This document shows, one piece after another, positions 44,601 through 52,358 of a DNA stretch of 64,000 bases. The stretch lies in assembly GCF_963676955.1 (NCBI RefSeq), contig NZ_OY781461.1, positions 2,474,225 through 2,538,224 on the forward strand. Reading direction: 5' to 3'. Origin of the DNA: an uncultured Desulfuromonas sp. GTDB lineage: Bacteria > Desulfobacterota > Desulfuromonadia > Desulfuromonadales > Desulfuromonadaceae. The number at the start of each line of letters is the position of its first letter. Within the stretch, counting starts at the first letter, position 1. The notes beneath the pieces are model-generated. The model was not told where the DNA came from. It did no database searches and was given only the letters and a program-made list of their open reading frames with translations. The position numbers were made by a program, and so were the translations under genes.

Positions 44601-45458
44601 GCGATCTGCCAGAAGTTGGTGACCATGATGGATGGCGAAATTCATGTCGCAAGCCAGTCGGGCCAGGGCGCAACCTTTAGTGTCGTTTTACACAACATTG
44701 ATGTCGGCAGCACGGTTCCTGTCCAGCGCGACATGGAAGAGACCGCCGTTATTTTCGAACCGGCCTGCGTGATGATTGTCGATGACGTGGCCGATAATCG
44801 TCAGCTGATCCAGGCGCTTTTCGACAAGACGGCGATCCGTGTCGTCGAAGCGCAAAACGGTGCCGAGGCGTTACAACGTCTGGACGAAGATGCCGTTGAT
44901 CTGGTACTGATGGATTTGCGCATGCCGGTTCTCGGCGGCGAGGAAACCGCTGAGCGTATGAGACAAAACCGTGACTGGCAACAGATTCCGATTATTGCTC
45001 TGACGGCATCAGTGTTGGAGACCGAGTTGAATCAACTCAAAGAGCGCGGTTTTGATGGCTATTTGCGCAAGCCCATTGAAAGAATGGATCTGCTGCATGA
45101 AATTGCCCGTTTTTTGCCGGCTCAAACGGTTGACGCGACAACTGTAGAAAACAATGAACCCTGTTGCCGTTTCCACAGCGTCGCGCAAAAACGCCATCTT
45201 GAAGAGCGGCTGGAGGGATTTGACCACGAAGCCAAACAGATTCGTGAACAGGGTGACCTGTCTTTATTTGACTCCTTTGTCGAGCAACTGATGCTGTTGA
45301 ACACACCCTATCGACTTGAGCTTCTGACGGACTATTGTACGCAGTTGCGTCTGGCCATTGAAGGTGTTGATTTAAAAGAAGTCTACGCGTTGTTGGGGGA
45401 TTTTTCGCAACTGGTGGAGGCGGTACGGAACGGGGAGGTGATTGACGATGCTCAATGA
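41622..45458 (+). CDS. Hybrid sensor histidine kinase with three periplasmic SBP_bac_3 domains
   Basis: A 1278-residue kinase of the BvgS/EvgS-like type. A signal peptide (FFIFLLVFYSIAAAA) precedes three tandem family-3 substrate-binding domains (about 30-260, 265-500, 510-735; each starts like IRVGIDANWPPFDYYD, VRVGTGSAWPPYDF or VTFAGDPQRAPTTF). One membrane helix follows, then HisKA (HMSHDIRTPLNSVIGF), HATPase (NAIKFTEHGHVAL; GGSGLGLAICQKLV) and a receiver domain (VDLVLMDLRMPVLGG). About 110 helical residues end it without a clear HPt His motif. ATG 41622 has CGGAGA upstream and starts the signal peptide. The stop overlaps the HD-GYP gene, its likely output partner. Confidence 0.93.
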   Translation: MHRHVFFIFLLVFYSIAAAAVEPSAQRIDDYPRTIRVGIDANWPPFDYYDPALGHQGIASDYLNLVAKDLGLDIEYVPDDWHDVLEMAKRGELDMLACAARTEQRASYLNFTQPYIYIDSAVFVRKSDERIHRLGDLAGKTVALPRGNFLHDYFVTHYPHVKLVLTRSNEEALELVALGKVDAHVGNLAVGNYFLEKNFLTNLQVAFKVDALENGFCFAVSKDQPKLYAALQQALSRIDEKTHRRIRHRWVDFFSRQEAERVLLTPQQRQWIHDHPVVRVGTGSAWPPYDFREQGQYRGLARDYLDLIQEKTGLKFDYSLTDTWNGLQQQLSDGHIDLLPAIYQQSSGESLYLFTSPYVQAREFLFVRDDHRGIDALDDIRHHRAVMVKGSETTAQIRRKYPSVTIIEVDTISQALDALMNDTADFYIDTFSAVNFVANKNHFVGIRAAFAVDLVNTQLAMAVSPQQPQLHAILQAALDDISTLEQQQIEQRWLTVDDPQHKIVQLTVAERAWLKQHPVVTFAGDPQRAPTTFYDAKGVYAGVMADYLEQISQRTGIQFEARRQRDLATALQAFREHQVDLLDVTGYSPTRFKQMDFSSEHMRVDHVIVVRQSARQLRRVTELSQHQVGIVDGSVVGEKILKDVPDAFLTGFSNARSGLKALSRGEIDAFIIDLPTFDYVSEKAGLSNLKVSGATPYSYALYFGVQKDLPELRSIINKALQSIDPNERREIYRRWIAFDYEADVDYRLLWQSAAIFLVILAATLWWNRRLKAEVERRRQAEAALLVAKETAEQATKAKSVFLAHMSHDIRTPLNSVIGFTDILDTLINDPVQKGYLRSIKIGGKALLGIINDILDLSKIEAGQMTLHRESVNPQQLFQDMEQLFHERMRQKNLQFVIDVDAELPPSLLVDAVRLRQILLNLIGNAIKFTEHGHVALRVRKIFRDAQCSKLDLQIDVEDTGIGIAEGDHEAIFQMFQQSRGQDERRFGGSGLGLAICQKLVTMMDGEIHVASQSGQGATFSVVLHNIDVGSTVPVQRDMEETAVIFEPACVMIVDDVADNRQLIQALFDKTAIRVVEAQNGAEALQRLDEDAVDLVLMDLRMPVLGGEETAERMRQNRDWQQIPIIALTASVLETELNQLKERGFDGYLRKPIERMDLLHEIARFLPAQTVDATTVENNEPCCRFHSVAQKRHLEERLEGFDHEAKQIREQGDLSLFDSFVEQLMLLNTPYRLELLTDYCTQLRLAIEGVDLKEVYALLGDFSQLVEAVRNGEVIDDAQ

Positions 45459-46470
45459 TAAACCAACGATTCTGGTCGTGGATGATGACCTGACCAATAT
45501 TCAGGTGGGGATCCGCATGCTCAAGGAAGTCGGAGAGTACCAGATGATTTTTGCCACCAGCGGTGCGCAGGCCCTGGAGCGGGTGAAAGAGCATGATTTT
45601 GATTTGATCCTGCTCGATATTCTTATGCAGCCGATGGATGGCTTCGAGGTCTGCCGTCGACTTAAAGCTGACAAGGCAACGCGCCATATCCCCGTGGTTT
45701 TTCTCACGGCGCGAACCGACAGCGACAGCTTGATTCAGGGATTTGAGCTGGGTGGGGTCGATTATGTCACCAAGCCGTTCAATACCCACGAACTGTGCGC
45801 CCGGGTCAAAACGCACCTTGAATTGAAGCGCTATCATGACCGCGACATTGAGGAAACCCAGCGTGAAATCATTTTGATGATGAGCGCCGTGTGTGAATTC
45901 AAAAGTGTGGAAACCGGTCAGCACATCAATCGGGTGGCTGAAATCAGTGCGTTGTTGGCCCGTCTGGCCGGGTGCAGCGACCAATTATGCCAGGAAATCC
46001 GCTGGGCCGCGGCCATGCATGATGTCGGTAAGGTGGCTATTCCCGATGCCATTTTGCATAAGCCGGCCCGGTTGACGCCGCAGGAATTTGAAATCATCAA
46101 AACCCATACCGTCTATGGCCACGACATTCTGCGGCATTCGACGCGCCGGTTATTGCGTTGTGCCGCGGTGATTGCCCATCAGCACCATGAACACTGGGAC
46201 GGCAGCGGTTATCCCCAGGGGCTGAGCGGTGAAGAGATCGATTTACGCGGACGCATCGTCATTATTGCCGATGTATTTGACGCCCTGTTGCAGAAACGGG
46301 CTTACAAGCATGCCTGGGGTTACGACGAGGTGTTCACCTACATGCGTGAACGACGCGGGACTGAATTTGATCCGCGACTGCTTGATCTGTTTTTTGACCA
46401 TCGCGATGAGGTGGTCGAAATCGAAGAGCGCCTCAAAGATATTGAAGTCCATCACCCGAAAGACGCCTGA
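45448..46470 (+). CDS. HD-GYP response regulator (c-di-GMP phosphodiesterase)
   Basis: A 340-residue protein with a receiver domain (phosphoacceptor in FDLILLDILMQPMDG, Lys in YVTKPF) and an HD-GYP domain. The HD motif is seen in WAAAMHDVGKVAIPD and the GYP motif in HEHWDGSGYPQGLSGEEI, both intact, so it should hydrolyse c-di-GMP. The upstream TTG is passed over for ATG 45448, which has GGGGAGG at the right distance. It overlaps the hybrid kinase gene by 11 bases and is presumably phosphorylated by it. Confidence 0.94.
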   Translation: MLNDKPTILVVDDDLTNIQVGIRMLKEVGEYQMIFATSGAQALERVKEHDFDLILLDILMQPMDGFEVCRRLKADKATRHIPVVFLTARTDSDSLIQGFELGGVDYVTKPFNTHELCARVKTHLELKRYHDRDIEETQREIILMMSAVCEFKSVETGQHINRVAEISALLARLAGCSDQLCQEIRWAAAMHDVGKVAIPDAILHKPARLTPQEFEIIKTHTVYGHDILRHSTRRLLRCAAVIAHQHHEHWDGSGYPQGLSGEEIDLRGRIVIIADVFDALLQKRAYKHAWGYDEVFTYMRERRGTEFDPRLLDLFFDHRDEVVEIEERLKDIEVHHPKDA

Positions 46471-46496
46471 TCATTTTTCTTGCACAAAGAGAGACT

Positions 46497-46528
46497 GTGA
46501 CCGCCGTGTCTGATAACACGGCGGTCAC
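46497..46528. terminator. Hairpin terminator between convergent genes
   Basis: GTGACCGCCGTGT and ACACGGCGGTCAC form a perfect 13-bp stem with a 6-base loop between the HD-GYP gene (+) and the lipoprotein gene (-). The minus strand continues with a C/T-rich stretch. Confidence 0.8.
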
Positions 46529-46542
46529 GGAGAGACAGAGAG

Positions 46543-48255
46543 TTATTTGACTTCGTAGACGGTTGTGGTGCCGGATACTTCATTGCCGACGATGAGCAGG
46601 GCATTGCCGGTGGGGCTGTCGTCAGCGTCAACAAAGGCCATCCCTTCCGGGGCCAGATCGCCGGCGGACTCCAGATCCTCCTCGATGTCGACCTCCAGAT
46701 CGCGGTTGAGAAGATATTCGACGAACTTGGGCGCACTGGGATCATCAATGTTGTACATCATGATGCCGCCGGTGCGTTCCAGACCGATAAACGCATAATA
46801 ATGACCATTGACCTCACCGACGGTCAGAGCCTCCGGCTCGGGACCTTTATCATCGGATCGACTGTCGCTTTTGTTTTCGCTGTTGTCGTTATTGAAGCCG
46901 TCATAGCCCAGCTGTTCGGCGGTAATCTGTTCGAAATCGTCACCTGAATCGTAAATCAGCTCGCCGGTGTCCGCATTCCAGATGGAGAAAGAGCGGGTAC
47001 CGAAGGCATAGAGCTCGTCGTAATCACCATCACTGTCGGTGTCGCCTTCGGTGGTGATCACCTTGAGGCGGCCGAGCTGATCCTCATCCTGCACCGAGGC
47101 ATCGCTGAATACAATTTCATCCAGCAGCAGGTCTTCCACCCGTACTTCATCCGTCCAGGACAGACAGCCATCGTCATCATCCCAATCGAGACCGCCGGCG
47201 GCCTCGCACGCCTCCTCGTCTGCCGCGTCAAAAAAGTATTCGCGTGAATCCCCTTCATTGGCCGTGAGCAGATAGTTGACCCCGTCGAGGCTGAAGTTGG
47301 CCACGGTGTCCGGCATGGGCAGGCCATAGAGATGAGCGTGGGTCTGAATGTTGATGCTGTCGTCTTTATTGCTGGCGTCGAGACCGTTGCCGTCAATGGA
47401 GTGGTTCTTAGCCGTCAGGCCGTAAATCTGCTCTACGGTTGCCGTGGCCAGAGTGATCACGGCAATGGCGTTGTTCTCCTGCAGGGACACGTAGGCGGTG
47501 GTGCTGTCGTCGGAAACGGTAATGTATTCCGGTTCCAGATCCTGAGCCGCCGTGGTTCCGGTCGGACCACTCAGACGCACATTGGCATCACAATCCTCTT
47601 CGCTGAAGGTGATTTGCGTGGCGCTGTCGGCGGGAACACCGTCAGTAATCGCCACCAGAGTGACACTGCCTTCCGGGTCATTGGTGTAGTCGTCGGAGGG
47701 CTCCCCTTCGTTGGCACTCAAGGCATAAGCCCCGTCAGGTGAGAACACCACGTTGTCGGGCAGGGCCCCGGCGGCGACGGTTTTCAGGAAGGTCGCCGTC
47801 CCGGAGGCATCAAGCGTATAAAAAGCGATGACGCCGTCGGCTTGTTTATCATCATTCTCGACGGCAACGGCCATCAGGTTACCATGAACGGCCACACTGT
47901 TGATGCCGCCGGCGGTGATGGCAGTGACATCCGTTGCAACATCAAGTTGTTGGCGCAGCGTCAGGTTGGAATCCGTCAACGGATTGGTCAAGGCGGTGCT
48001 GGTCAACGTGCCGGCATCAATGATGTCCACGGTTTCGTCTTCGGCATTAATGACCATGATGGATTGGCTGGCAACATGGTAACTGACGATTTCCGAACGC
48101 CCCTCATCCAGGGCCTGGTTTTCCGCATAGCGACCAACCAGAGTCATTGACGCGGGACTGATTAACGTCTTGCTGGAATCATCACTACAAGCAGCCATGG
48201 TCATGGTTGTGCCGAGTAAGGCCAGGGTTGCCCAACGTTTGAACGAGATGTGCAT
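46543..48255 (-). CDS. Choice-of-anchor I lipoprotein (beta-propeller)
   Basis: A 570-residue lipoprotein with lipobox around Cys23 (TTMTMAAC). Repeating propeller-like strands are seen throughout (GRYAENQALDEGRSEIVSYHVASQSIMVINAEDETVDIIDAG; VAVHGNLMAVAVENDDKQADGVIAFYTLD; GTRSFSIWNADTGELIYDSGDDFEQ). This matches the choice-of-anchor I family of alkaline-phosphatase/phytase-like surface proteins. Very Asp-rich segments suggest calcium binding. AAGGAGG selects ATG 48255. The sequence ends STGNALLIVGNEVSGTTTVYEVK. Substrate unknown. Confidence 0.85.
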   Translation of the reverse strand: MHISFKRWATLALLGTTMTMAACSDDSSKTLISPASMTLVGRYAENQALDEGRSEIVSYHVASQSIMVINAEDETVDIIDAGTLTSTALTNPLTDSNLTLRQQLDVATDVTAITAGGINSVAVHGNLMAVAVENDDKQADGVIAFYTLDASGTATFLKTVAAGALPDNVVFSPDGAYALSANEGEPSDDYTNDPEGSVTLVAITDGVPADSATQITFSEEDCDANVRLSGPTGTTAAQDLEPEYITVSDDSTTAYVSLQENNAIAVITLATATVEQIYGLTAKNHSIDGNGLDASNKDDSINIQTHAHLYGLPMPDTVANFSLDGVNYLLTANEGDSREYFFDAADEEACEAAGGLDWDDDDGCLSWTDEVRVEDLLLDEIVFSDASVQDEDQLGRLKVITTEGDTDSDGDYDELYAFGTRSFSIWNADTGELIYDSGDDFEQITAEQLGYDGFNNDNSENKSDSRSDDKGPEPEALTVGEVNGHYYAFIGLERTGGIMMYNIDDPSAPKFVEYLLNRDLEVDIEEDLESAGDLAPEGMAFVDADDSPTGNALLIVGNEVSGTTTVYEVK

Positions 48256-48417
48256 TACTTTCCTCCTTGATGGAATGATCACAATTTCCGCTTAATTTTA
48301 ACGGTTTTCGTTAGGGGAGGATTCGCATCCGGTTCGGCTGTTGTTTCAATAAGAATAATGATAGTTGCCGTGAAGTGGTGTTGTACTGGATGTACCCGGA
48401 GACGCTTAGGGAAATGG

Positions 48418-49278
48418 TCAGACTTTGAGAAGAACAACCGTCGCCACGGTCAGCAGCATGGCTGCAACCCGACGCCAGGTTACCGACTCACGATAAATGA
48501 GCACCGACAGGGTCATGGCAATGATGAAATGCATGCCGGTAATCAGAATAATCGCGGATAACGGGCCGGTTTCCAGGGCCGTGAGAAACGCGTAAAAACC
48601 GAGAAAGTTGAGAACGCCCATCGCCCCTCCCAGCGCCACGGTCGGCCACCACGCTTGGTTGGTGTGCGCGCTCTGTTTGACCCGGCTGGTCAGGCTGCTG
48701 AACAGGGTTCCCACCAGATAGGAGAGGGCCATAAACGCTGCTTTGTCCGTGGAGACCGCGGCCAGTTTACTGGATACCGAGGCGACGGTTCCACACAGAA
48801 TACACACCAGCACCAGCCCCAGACCACGCCGCAATGCTTGGGGTGATGCGGCATCAAAACGTGCTTCCTGACTGAGCAGATAAATGACGCTGAACGCCAG
48901 AATCATTCCCAGCCACTGGCCGGAGTTCAACGTTTCATCGAACCAGATCAGCGACACTGCCACGACACAGGCCAGACTCAAGCGGGTCAGGGGAAAAATG
49001 ATGCCGGCACTCAGGTGGCGCAACGCTTCAATGTTGGCCATGGTCGATAATGTGAACGACAGACTGTTGGCCAGGGACAGCGTCAGTAATGGGTAAAGTG
49101 ATGGCAGTGCATGGGGTTGGGTGAGGTAGAGCCCGCCGCTCAACAGGGTCACCGTGGCCATGAACACCGTGGTGACACGGCTGGAGGCAAAGCCGTGATG
49201 GGCGGCGACTTTATAGAGAAAACGTTGGCTGCCGAGCAAAAGAAGGGCGGCCAGACTGTAACCATACCAAGAGATCAT
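48418..49278 (-). CDS. DMT/EamA-family permease
   Basis: A 286-residue protein with ten predicted membrane helices in two EamA halves, the usual layout of drug/metabolite transporters. The N-terminus MISWYGYSLAALLLLGSQRFLYKVAAHHG is taken as start (ATG 49278); the ribosome binding site is poor. The C-terminal half contains ILITGMHFIIAMTLSVLIYRESVTWRRVAAMLLTVATVVLL, typical of the family. Substrate cannot be predicted. Confidence 0.8.
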   Translation of the reverse strand: MISWYGYSLAALLLLGSQRFLYKVAAHHGFASSRVTTVFMATVTLLSGGLYLTQPHALPSLYPLLTLSLANSLSFTLSTMANIEALRHLSAGIIFPLTRLSLACVVAVSLIWFDETLNSGQWLGMILAFSVIYLLSQEARFDAASPQALRRGLGLVLVCILCGTVASVSSKLAAVSTDKAAFMALSYLVGTLFSSLTSRVKQSAHTNQAWWPTVALGGAMGVLNFLGFYAFLTALETGPLSAIILITGMHFIIAMTLSVLIYRESVTWRRVAAMLLTVATVVLLKV

Positions 49279-49340
49279 GGCCGCTATCTTAACGTTTTTG
49301 GAGCTTGAAGCCACGCCGTTTTGCGTTAAATCCAAAAAGA

Positions 49341-49596
49341 AATTCCCCAGCAAAGCTGGGAGACCCCCAAAGTTTGACGGCTCCGGGAATATGAACCACC
49401 GTGATACGACAATTTTTCTTTAACGTCACTCCCGCGCAGGCGGGAGTCCAGAAGCGCTTGGTATGGCAATAGATCCCTGGATTTCCGCCTGCGCGGGAAT
49501 GACGGCAAGAAGTGTTTTTGATTTTGAAGATTGCGTTAAAGCCCCTTTGAGGGGCTCGCAATCGTTAAAGCCCCTGTTCGACCGGGGGATACTTAC
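49341..49596. repeat. Large dispersed repeat, copy A, with paired REP-like hairpins
   Basis: About 255 bases similar along most of their length to 63015-63239. Shared blocks include GACGG.TCCGGGAATATGA, the REP core, a run of 30 or more identical bases starting TGACGGCAAGAAGTG (49500-49530) and the end GACCGGGGGAtACTTAC. Inside, 49424-49451 and 49479-49504 are inverted copies of the same palindromic core (CCCGCGCAGGCGGG and its complement), giving a BIME-like pair. Short reading frames across it are artefacts. Confidence 0.8.
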
Positions 49597-49752
49597 GTGT
49601 GCCAGCACAGCTGTTGCCAGGACGGGGCAATTATCCGGGAACAGCGTCTGCACCGTTTTACCACGCCGATCACATTGTATGAGAAATTTGGTGACACGCA
49701 GCAACTGGTGCAAAATTATGAACTGGAGATTGAGATTTCCTTTGACGCTTGA
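49597..49752 (+). pseudogene. Possible gene remnant cut by repeat copy A
   Basis: Directly after the repeat end, an open frame of 52 codons gives a protein-like sequence starting CQHSCCQDGAIIREQRLH and ending YELEIEISFDA. It begins exactly where the repeat stops (GTG 49597) and has no independent start context. It is therefore read as the C-terminal remnant of a gene whose 5' part is gone, or less likely as a small Cys-rich protein. Confidence 0.35.
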
Positions 49753-49909
49753 ATCGCTGCTTCTGTCTATTTTTTAATCATTTAACGCCTATGATCGTGC
49801 TTGCGCAAATGATTTCAGCACAACACCGCTGTATCGATGGTTTAGCGTTTTACCCATCAATGCCCTATTGATGCCTTTTGTCTTAAAAATAAGCGATCTT
49901 CCCGACCTA
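49753..49909. other. Upstream region of the NifU-NifQ fusion gene
   Basis: About 155 non-coding bases where enhancer sites for the sigma54 promoter would lie. No clear NifA-type TGT-N10-ACA element was found by eye. Confidence 0.4.
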
Positions 49910-49924
49910 TGGCATATCTTTTGC
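49910..49924 (+). promoter_or_regulatory. Sigma54 promoter of the NifU-NifQ fusion gene
   Basis: TGGCATATCTTTTGC has TGGCA at -24 and TTGC at -12, with GG and GC separated by the required 10 bases. It ends 58 bases before ATG 49983. RpoN control is usual for nitrogen-fixation genes. Confidence 0.75.
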
Positions 49925-49982
49925 GTCATTCTCTTCATGATCCGCGAGAAAATTTTTGTTTCGTTTGCAGAAAGATCAGCCT

Positions 49983-50987
49983 ATGTACAGTGATACCATT
50001 CGAAAATGGGCCATGGACCTGAGTCGGTCAGGCACCTTGGCCCATCCTGACGGGGTTGGTGAAATCGGCCTTGATGATGGCCAGGCCGGCACCCGGCCTG
50101 CCGCCCGTTTTGCCGTCAAGGTCGATAACCAGATTGTCACCAAAATCCGTTACCAGGTGTTCGGTTGCGGTTTTACCATTGCCGCTTGTGCGGCCGCGGC
50201 CGACATGGCCGAAGGGAAATCCGTTTCCGATATCCTTCTTTTGACGCCGCAACGCGTTGATGAGTGTCTCGGCGGATTGCCTGCCGAGCGCGACTATTGT
50301 GCCGATATTGCGGTTCAGGCTCTGCATGGTGCCGTGCGCAGTGCCATGGGAGGCGGTCAGGTGATGGAAACCTACAGCCCGGCCGAAGAAGATCATGGTC
50401 CACGGGTCAGTGCGGAGAACCCCTGTTATCAAGCTTTGATGCAAAGCGCTGCCGCTCCGGGTGTCAGCGCTGAAGATCGCCATCTGTTCGCCTGTCTGTT
50501 GACCGTGGCTGCCGAAGAACCATGGGACACGGCCGCGGCCCTTGGCTTGTCGCCCGAAGCGTTTTCCAGCCTGTTGACGACCTGCTTTCCAGCCGTTGAT
50601 CCTCAGCTGTTGTCCCATTGTTTGCCCGATGCGCCATCTCTACCGCAGCCAAACGATGAAATTCGTGGTATTGTTCAGGCTCATGTCCCCAAACAGAGCC
50701 GTGGTTTGGAGCGTTCTCTGGCGAATTGGCTGGCAGCGATGATTACGGCCAGGGCGTCCCATCCCGGCCATCTGTGGGTTGCGATGGGATTGTTTGAACG
50801 TCCCGAACTGACGGCGTCTATTCGCCGACATCTGCCGTCGATGGCAGCGGCCAACAATAAGGGAATGCGCTGGAAGCGCTTTTTATTCAAGACCTTGTGT
50901 GACCAGAGCGGTGCCGTGCTGTGCAAGTCACCCAATTGTGGAGAATGCAGTGACTATGCACTGTGTTTTGCCCCTGAAGAAACCTAA
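49983..50987 (+). CDS. NifU/IscU-like domain fused to NifQ
   Basis: A 334-residue two-domain protein. Residues 1-125 resemble the NifU/IscU scaffold (HPDGVGEIGLDDG; YQVFGCGFTIAACAAAADMAEGKS; ERDYCADIAVQALHGAV). Two of the three cluster Cys are kept (62, 106), but the first (NPVCGD in IscU) reads QAGT. Residues about 145-334 match NifQ, ending in the Mo/Fe-S motif C-x4-C-x2-C-x5-C at Cys314, 319, 322 and 328 (LCKSPNCGECSDYALCF). NifQ supplies molybdenum for FeMo-cofactor. A sigma54 promoter precedes it; no other nif gene is in the window. The ribosome binding site is weak. Inferred role: Mo and Fe-S delivery for nitrogenase. Confidence 0.85.
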   Translation: MYSDTIRKWAMDLSRSGTLAHPDGVGEIGLDDGQAGTRPAARFAVKVDNQIVTKIRYQVFGCGFTIAACAAAADMAEGKSVSDILLLTPQRVDECLGGLPAERDYCADIAVQALHGAVRSAMGGGQVMETYSPAEEDHGPRVSAENPCYQALMQSAAAPGVSAEDRHLFACLLTVAAEEPWDTAAALGLSPEAFSSLLTTCFPAVDPQLLSHCLPDAPSLPQPNDEIRGIVQAHVPKQSRGLERSLANWLAAMITARASHPGHLWVAMGLFERPELTASIRRHLPSMAAANNKGMRWKRFLFKTLCDQSGAVLCKSPNCGECSDYALCFAPEET

Positions 50988-51009
50988 CAGGGTGTTGAAA
51001 AACATCCTG
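50988..51009. repeat. Short palindromic repeat CAGGnTGTT
   Basis: CAGGGTGTT and AACATCCTG pair around a GAAA loop, right after the fusion-gene stop. The same arms recur at 51496-51541. It may double as a weak terminator. Confidence 0.55.
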
Positions 51010-51070
51010 CTAATCGCCACGAAGATCGAAGATACGGCAAAACTTTTAAAAGTAACGAAAGGATGAGTTG

Positions 51071-51490
51071 ATGACCGAGCTGGACCAGGCCCTTGCCGAT
51101 TTTATTGAAGATGAGCAGAAACAAGGTGCTTTTTACGATTTGGTGCTCAATACGAAATTCTACATTCCGGTATACGCCGAGGATGAGAAAGATGTCGGCA
51201 AAAGAGAGATCCAGAAAGATGAGAGCATTGAGCCGGTGATTCTCGAGTCGGAAGGCAATCATTACCTGATGATGTTCGAAAATGAGGAACGCCTGTCAGG
51301 GTGGGCCAAAGAGCAGGTCAATTATGTCGTCCTGCCTGGGTTCGTCATTGTTCAGATGACCCCGGAAAAACTCTACTGGGCCATGAATATGGGGAGCGAT
51401 TATCAGAAGCAGTTTGTTCCGGACGAAATCACCTGGCTTAAGCAAGTCGTGCAGCAGAACCTTGAGGAGCACGCGGAAAGCAAAGAATAA
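51071..51490 (+). CDS. SseB-like N-terminal domain protein
   Basis: A 139-residue cytoplasmic acidic protein. The layout MTELDQALADFIEDEQKQGAFYDLVLNTKFYIPVY...NHYLMMFENEERLSGWAKEQVNYVVLPGFVIVQM is that of the SseB/enhanced-serine-sensitivity N-terminal family (strand-helix repeats with LVLNTKFYIPV). AAAGGATG precedes ATG 51071. Function of the family is unclear; this copy lacks the SseB C-terminal domain. It may be cotranscribed with the NifU-NifQ gene (83-base gap containing a hairpin). Confidence 0.75.
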   Translation: MTELDQALADFIEDEQKQGAFYDLVLNTKFYIPVYAEDEKDVGKREIQKDESIEPVILESEGNHYLMMFENEERLSGWAKEQVNYVVLPGFVIVQMTPEKLYWAMNMGSDYQKQFVPDEITWLKQVVQQNLEEHAESKE

Positions 51491-51495
51491 ACTGA

Positions 51496-51541
51496 CAGGA
51501 TGTTGTAAAAGAGTCCCGTCCATGGATTTTTCAACATCCTG
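51496..51541. repeat. Inverted repeat CAGGATGTTG / CAACATCCTG
   Basis: Perfect 10-bp arms, 26 bases apart, directly downstream of the SseB-like gene. The arms match the palindrome at 50988-51009, so both sides of this gene carry related repeats. Confidence 0.6.
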
Positions 51542-51557
51542 CGAGAGAAGACGTATC

Positions 51558-51590
51558 AAAAGAGGGAGCCGTTTTTCGGCTCCCTCTTTT
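51558..51590. terminator. Strong bidirectional terminator
   Basis: AAAAGAGGGAGCC and GGCTCCCTCTTTT form a perfect 13-bp stem with a 7-base loop and A/T runs on both sides. It ends the SseB-like transcript and could stop the minus-strand CheY-like operon. Confidence 0.92.
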
Positions 51591-51684
51591 GTCGTATCGT
51601 CTTGAGATTTGTTCCTCGATGTCTTTTTATTGTTTCAGCCCGCTGGTTTTGAGTCCAAGCCTTTCAGGTGCGACTCATTTTATC

Positions 51685-51760
51685 CGTCATCCCTGCGAAG
51701 GCAGGGATCCAGGGGTGTTGAAACTCTCTGGATTCCGGCTTAAACCATGCCGGAATGACG
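51685..51760. repeat. Paired REP-like hairpins, copy C
   Basis: Two hairpins in inverted orientation (CCCTGCGAAGGCAGGG and a GCCGGAATGACG-ending unit) share the outer CGTCAT/ATGACG and inner GGATCCAG/CTGGATTCC ends with the cores at 49424-49504 and 63101-63174, although the stem sequences differ. Confidence 0.7.
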
Positions 51761-51841
51761 ATCAATAGAAACCGGGTGTTGATTTTTGCTTTAGAGACTT
51801 TCAGTCCCGTCCAAACCTATGCACTTTCAGCGCATCGTGGT

Positions 51842-52237
51842 TTAGTTCGTCAAACCCATCTCGTTGAGCTTTTCCATCAGTTTTTCTTGTTCGATCGGCT
51901 TGACCAGATAGCCTTCACATTGATTTTTAAAGGCTTCCATAATATTGCGACTGTCTTCCAGGGCGGTGGTCATAATGATTTTGACGCCGTCACTGAACAG
52001 AATGCCACGTTGCTGCTCGATCTGACGAATTTCTTTAAGAACCTCCTGACCGTTTTTGCCCGGCATCATGATATCCAAAGTGATCAGGTCGTAAGGCTCA
52101 CCTTCGTCATGAGCCATGTTAAAAGCCTCAAGAGCTTCCAGTCCATCACTGGCAACATCACACTCTCCTGATGATTTCAGGTACGCCAGCATCAGTTTCC
52201 GGCTGAGGAAATCATCTTCAACAATTAAAATTTTCAT
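51842..52237 (-). CDS. CheY-like single-domain response regulator
   Basis: A 131-residue receiver with no output domain. Acidic pocket EDD, phosphoacceptor Asp in YDLITLDIMMPGKNG, Thr in IIMTTA and Lys in YLVKPIEQ are all present. It is last in a minus-strand operon (unknown N-domain protein, HDOD, histidine kinase) and is probably phosphorylated by the kinase encoded 121 bases upstream. Confidence 0.93.
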   Translation of the reverse strand: MKILIVEDDFLSRKLMLAYLKSSGECDVASDGLEALEAFNMAHDEGEPYDLITLDIMMPGKNGQEVLKEIRQIEQQRGILFSDGVKIIMTTALEDSRNIMEAFKNQCEGYLVKPIEQEKLMEKLNEMGLTN

Positions 52238-52358
52238 GGCCTACTCCTTTGGCGGTTATGCGCGGTTATGGGCGGTATGGGGGTTAAAAACGTCCTCAGC
52301 AGCGTGGCGCTGTTGAGAATGTTGTCATCACAGAGGGCAATTTCCGGTGCGTCTTCCG

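Noticed and set aside
49289-49777. Several short frames on both strands around repeat copy A
   Set aside because: They read through REP-like palindromes, which often stay open by chance; only the fragment after the repeat end was kept, with low confidence.
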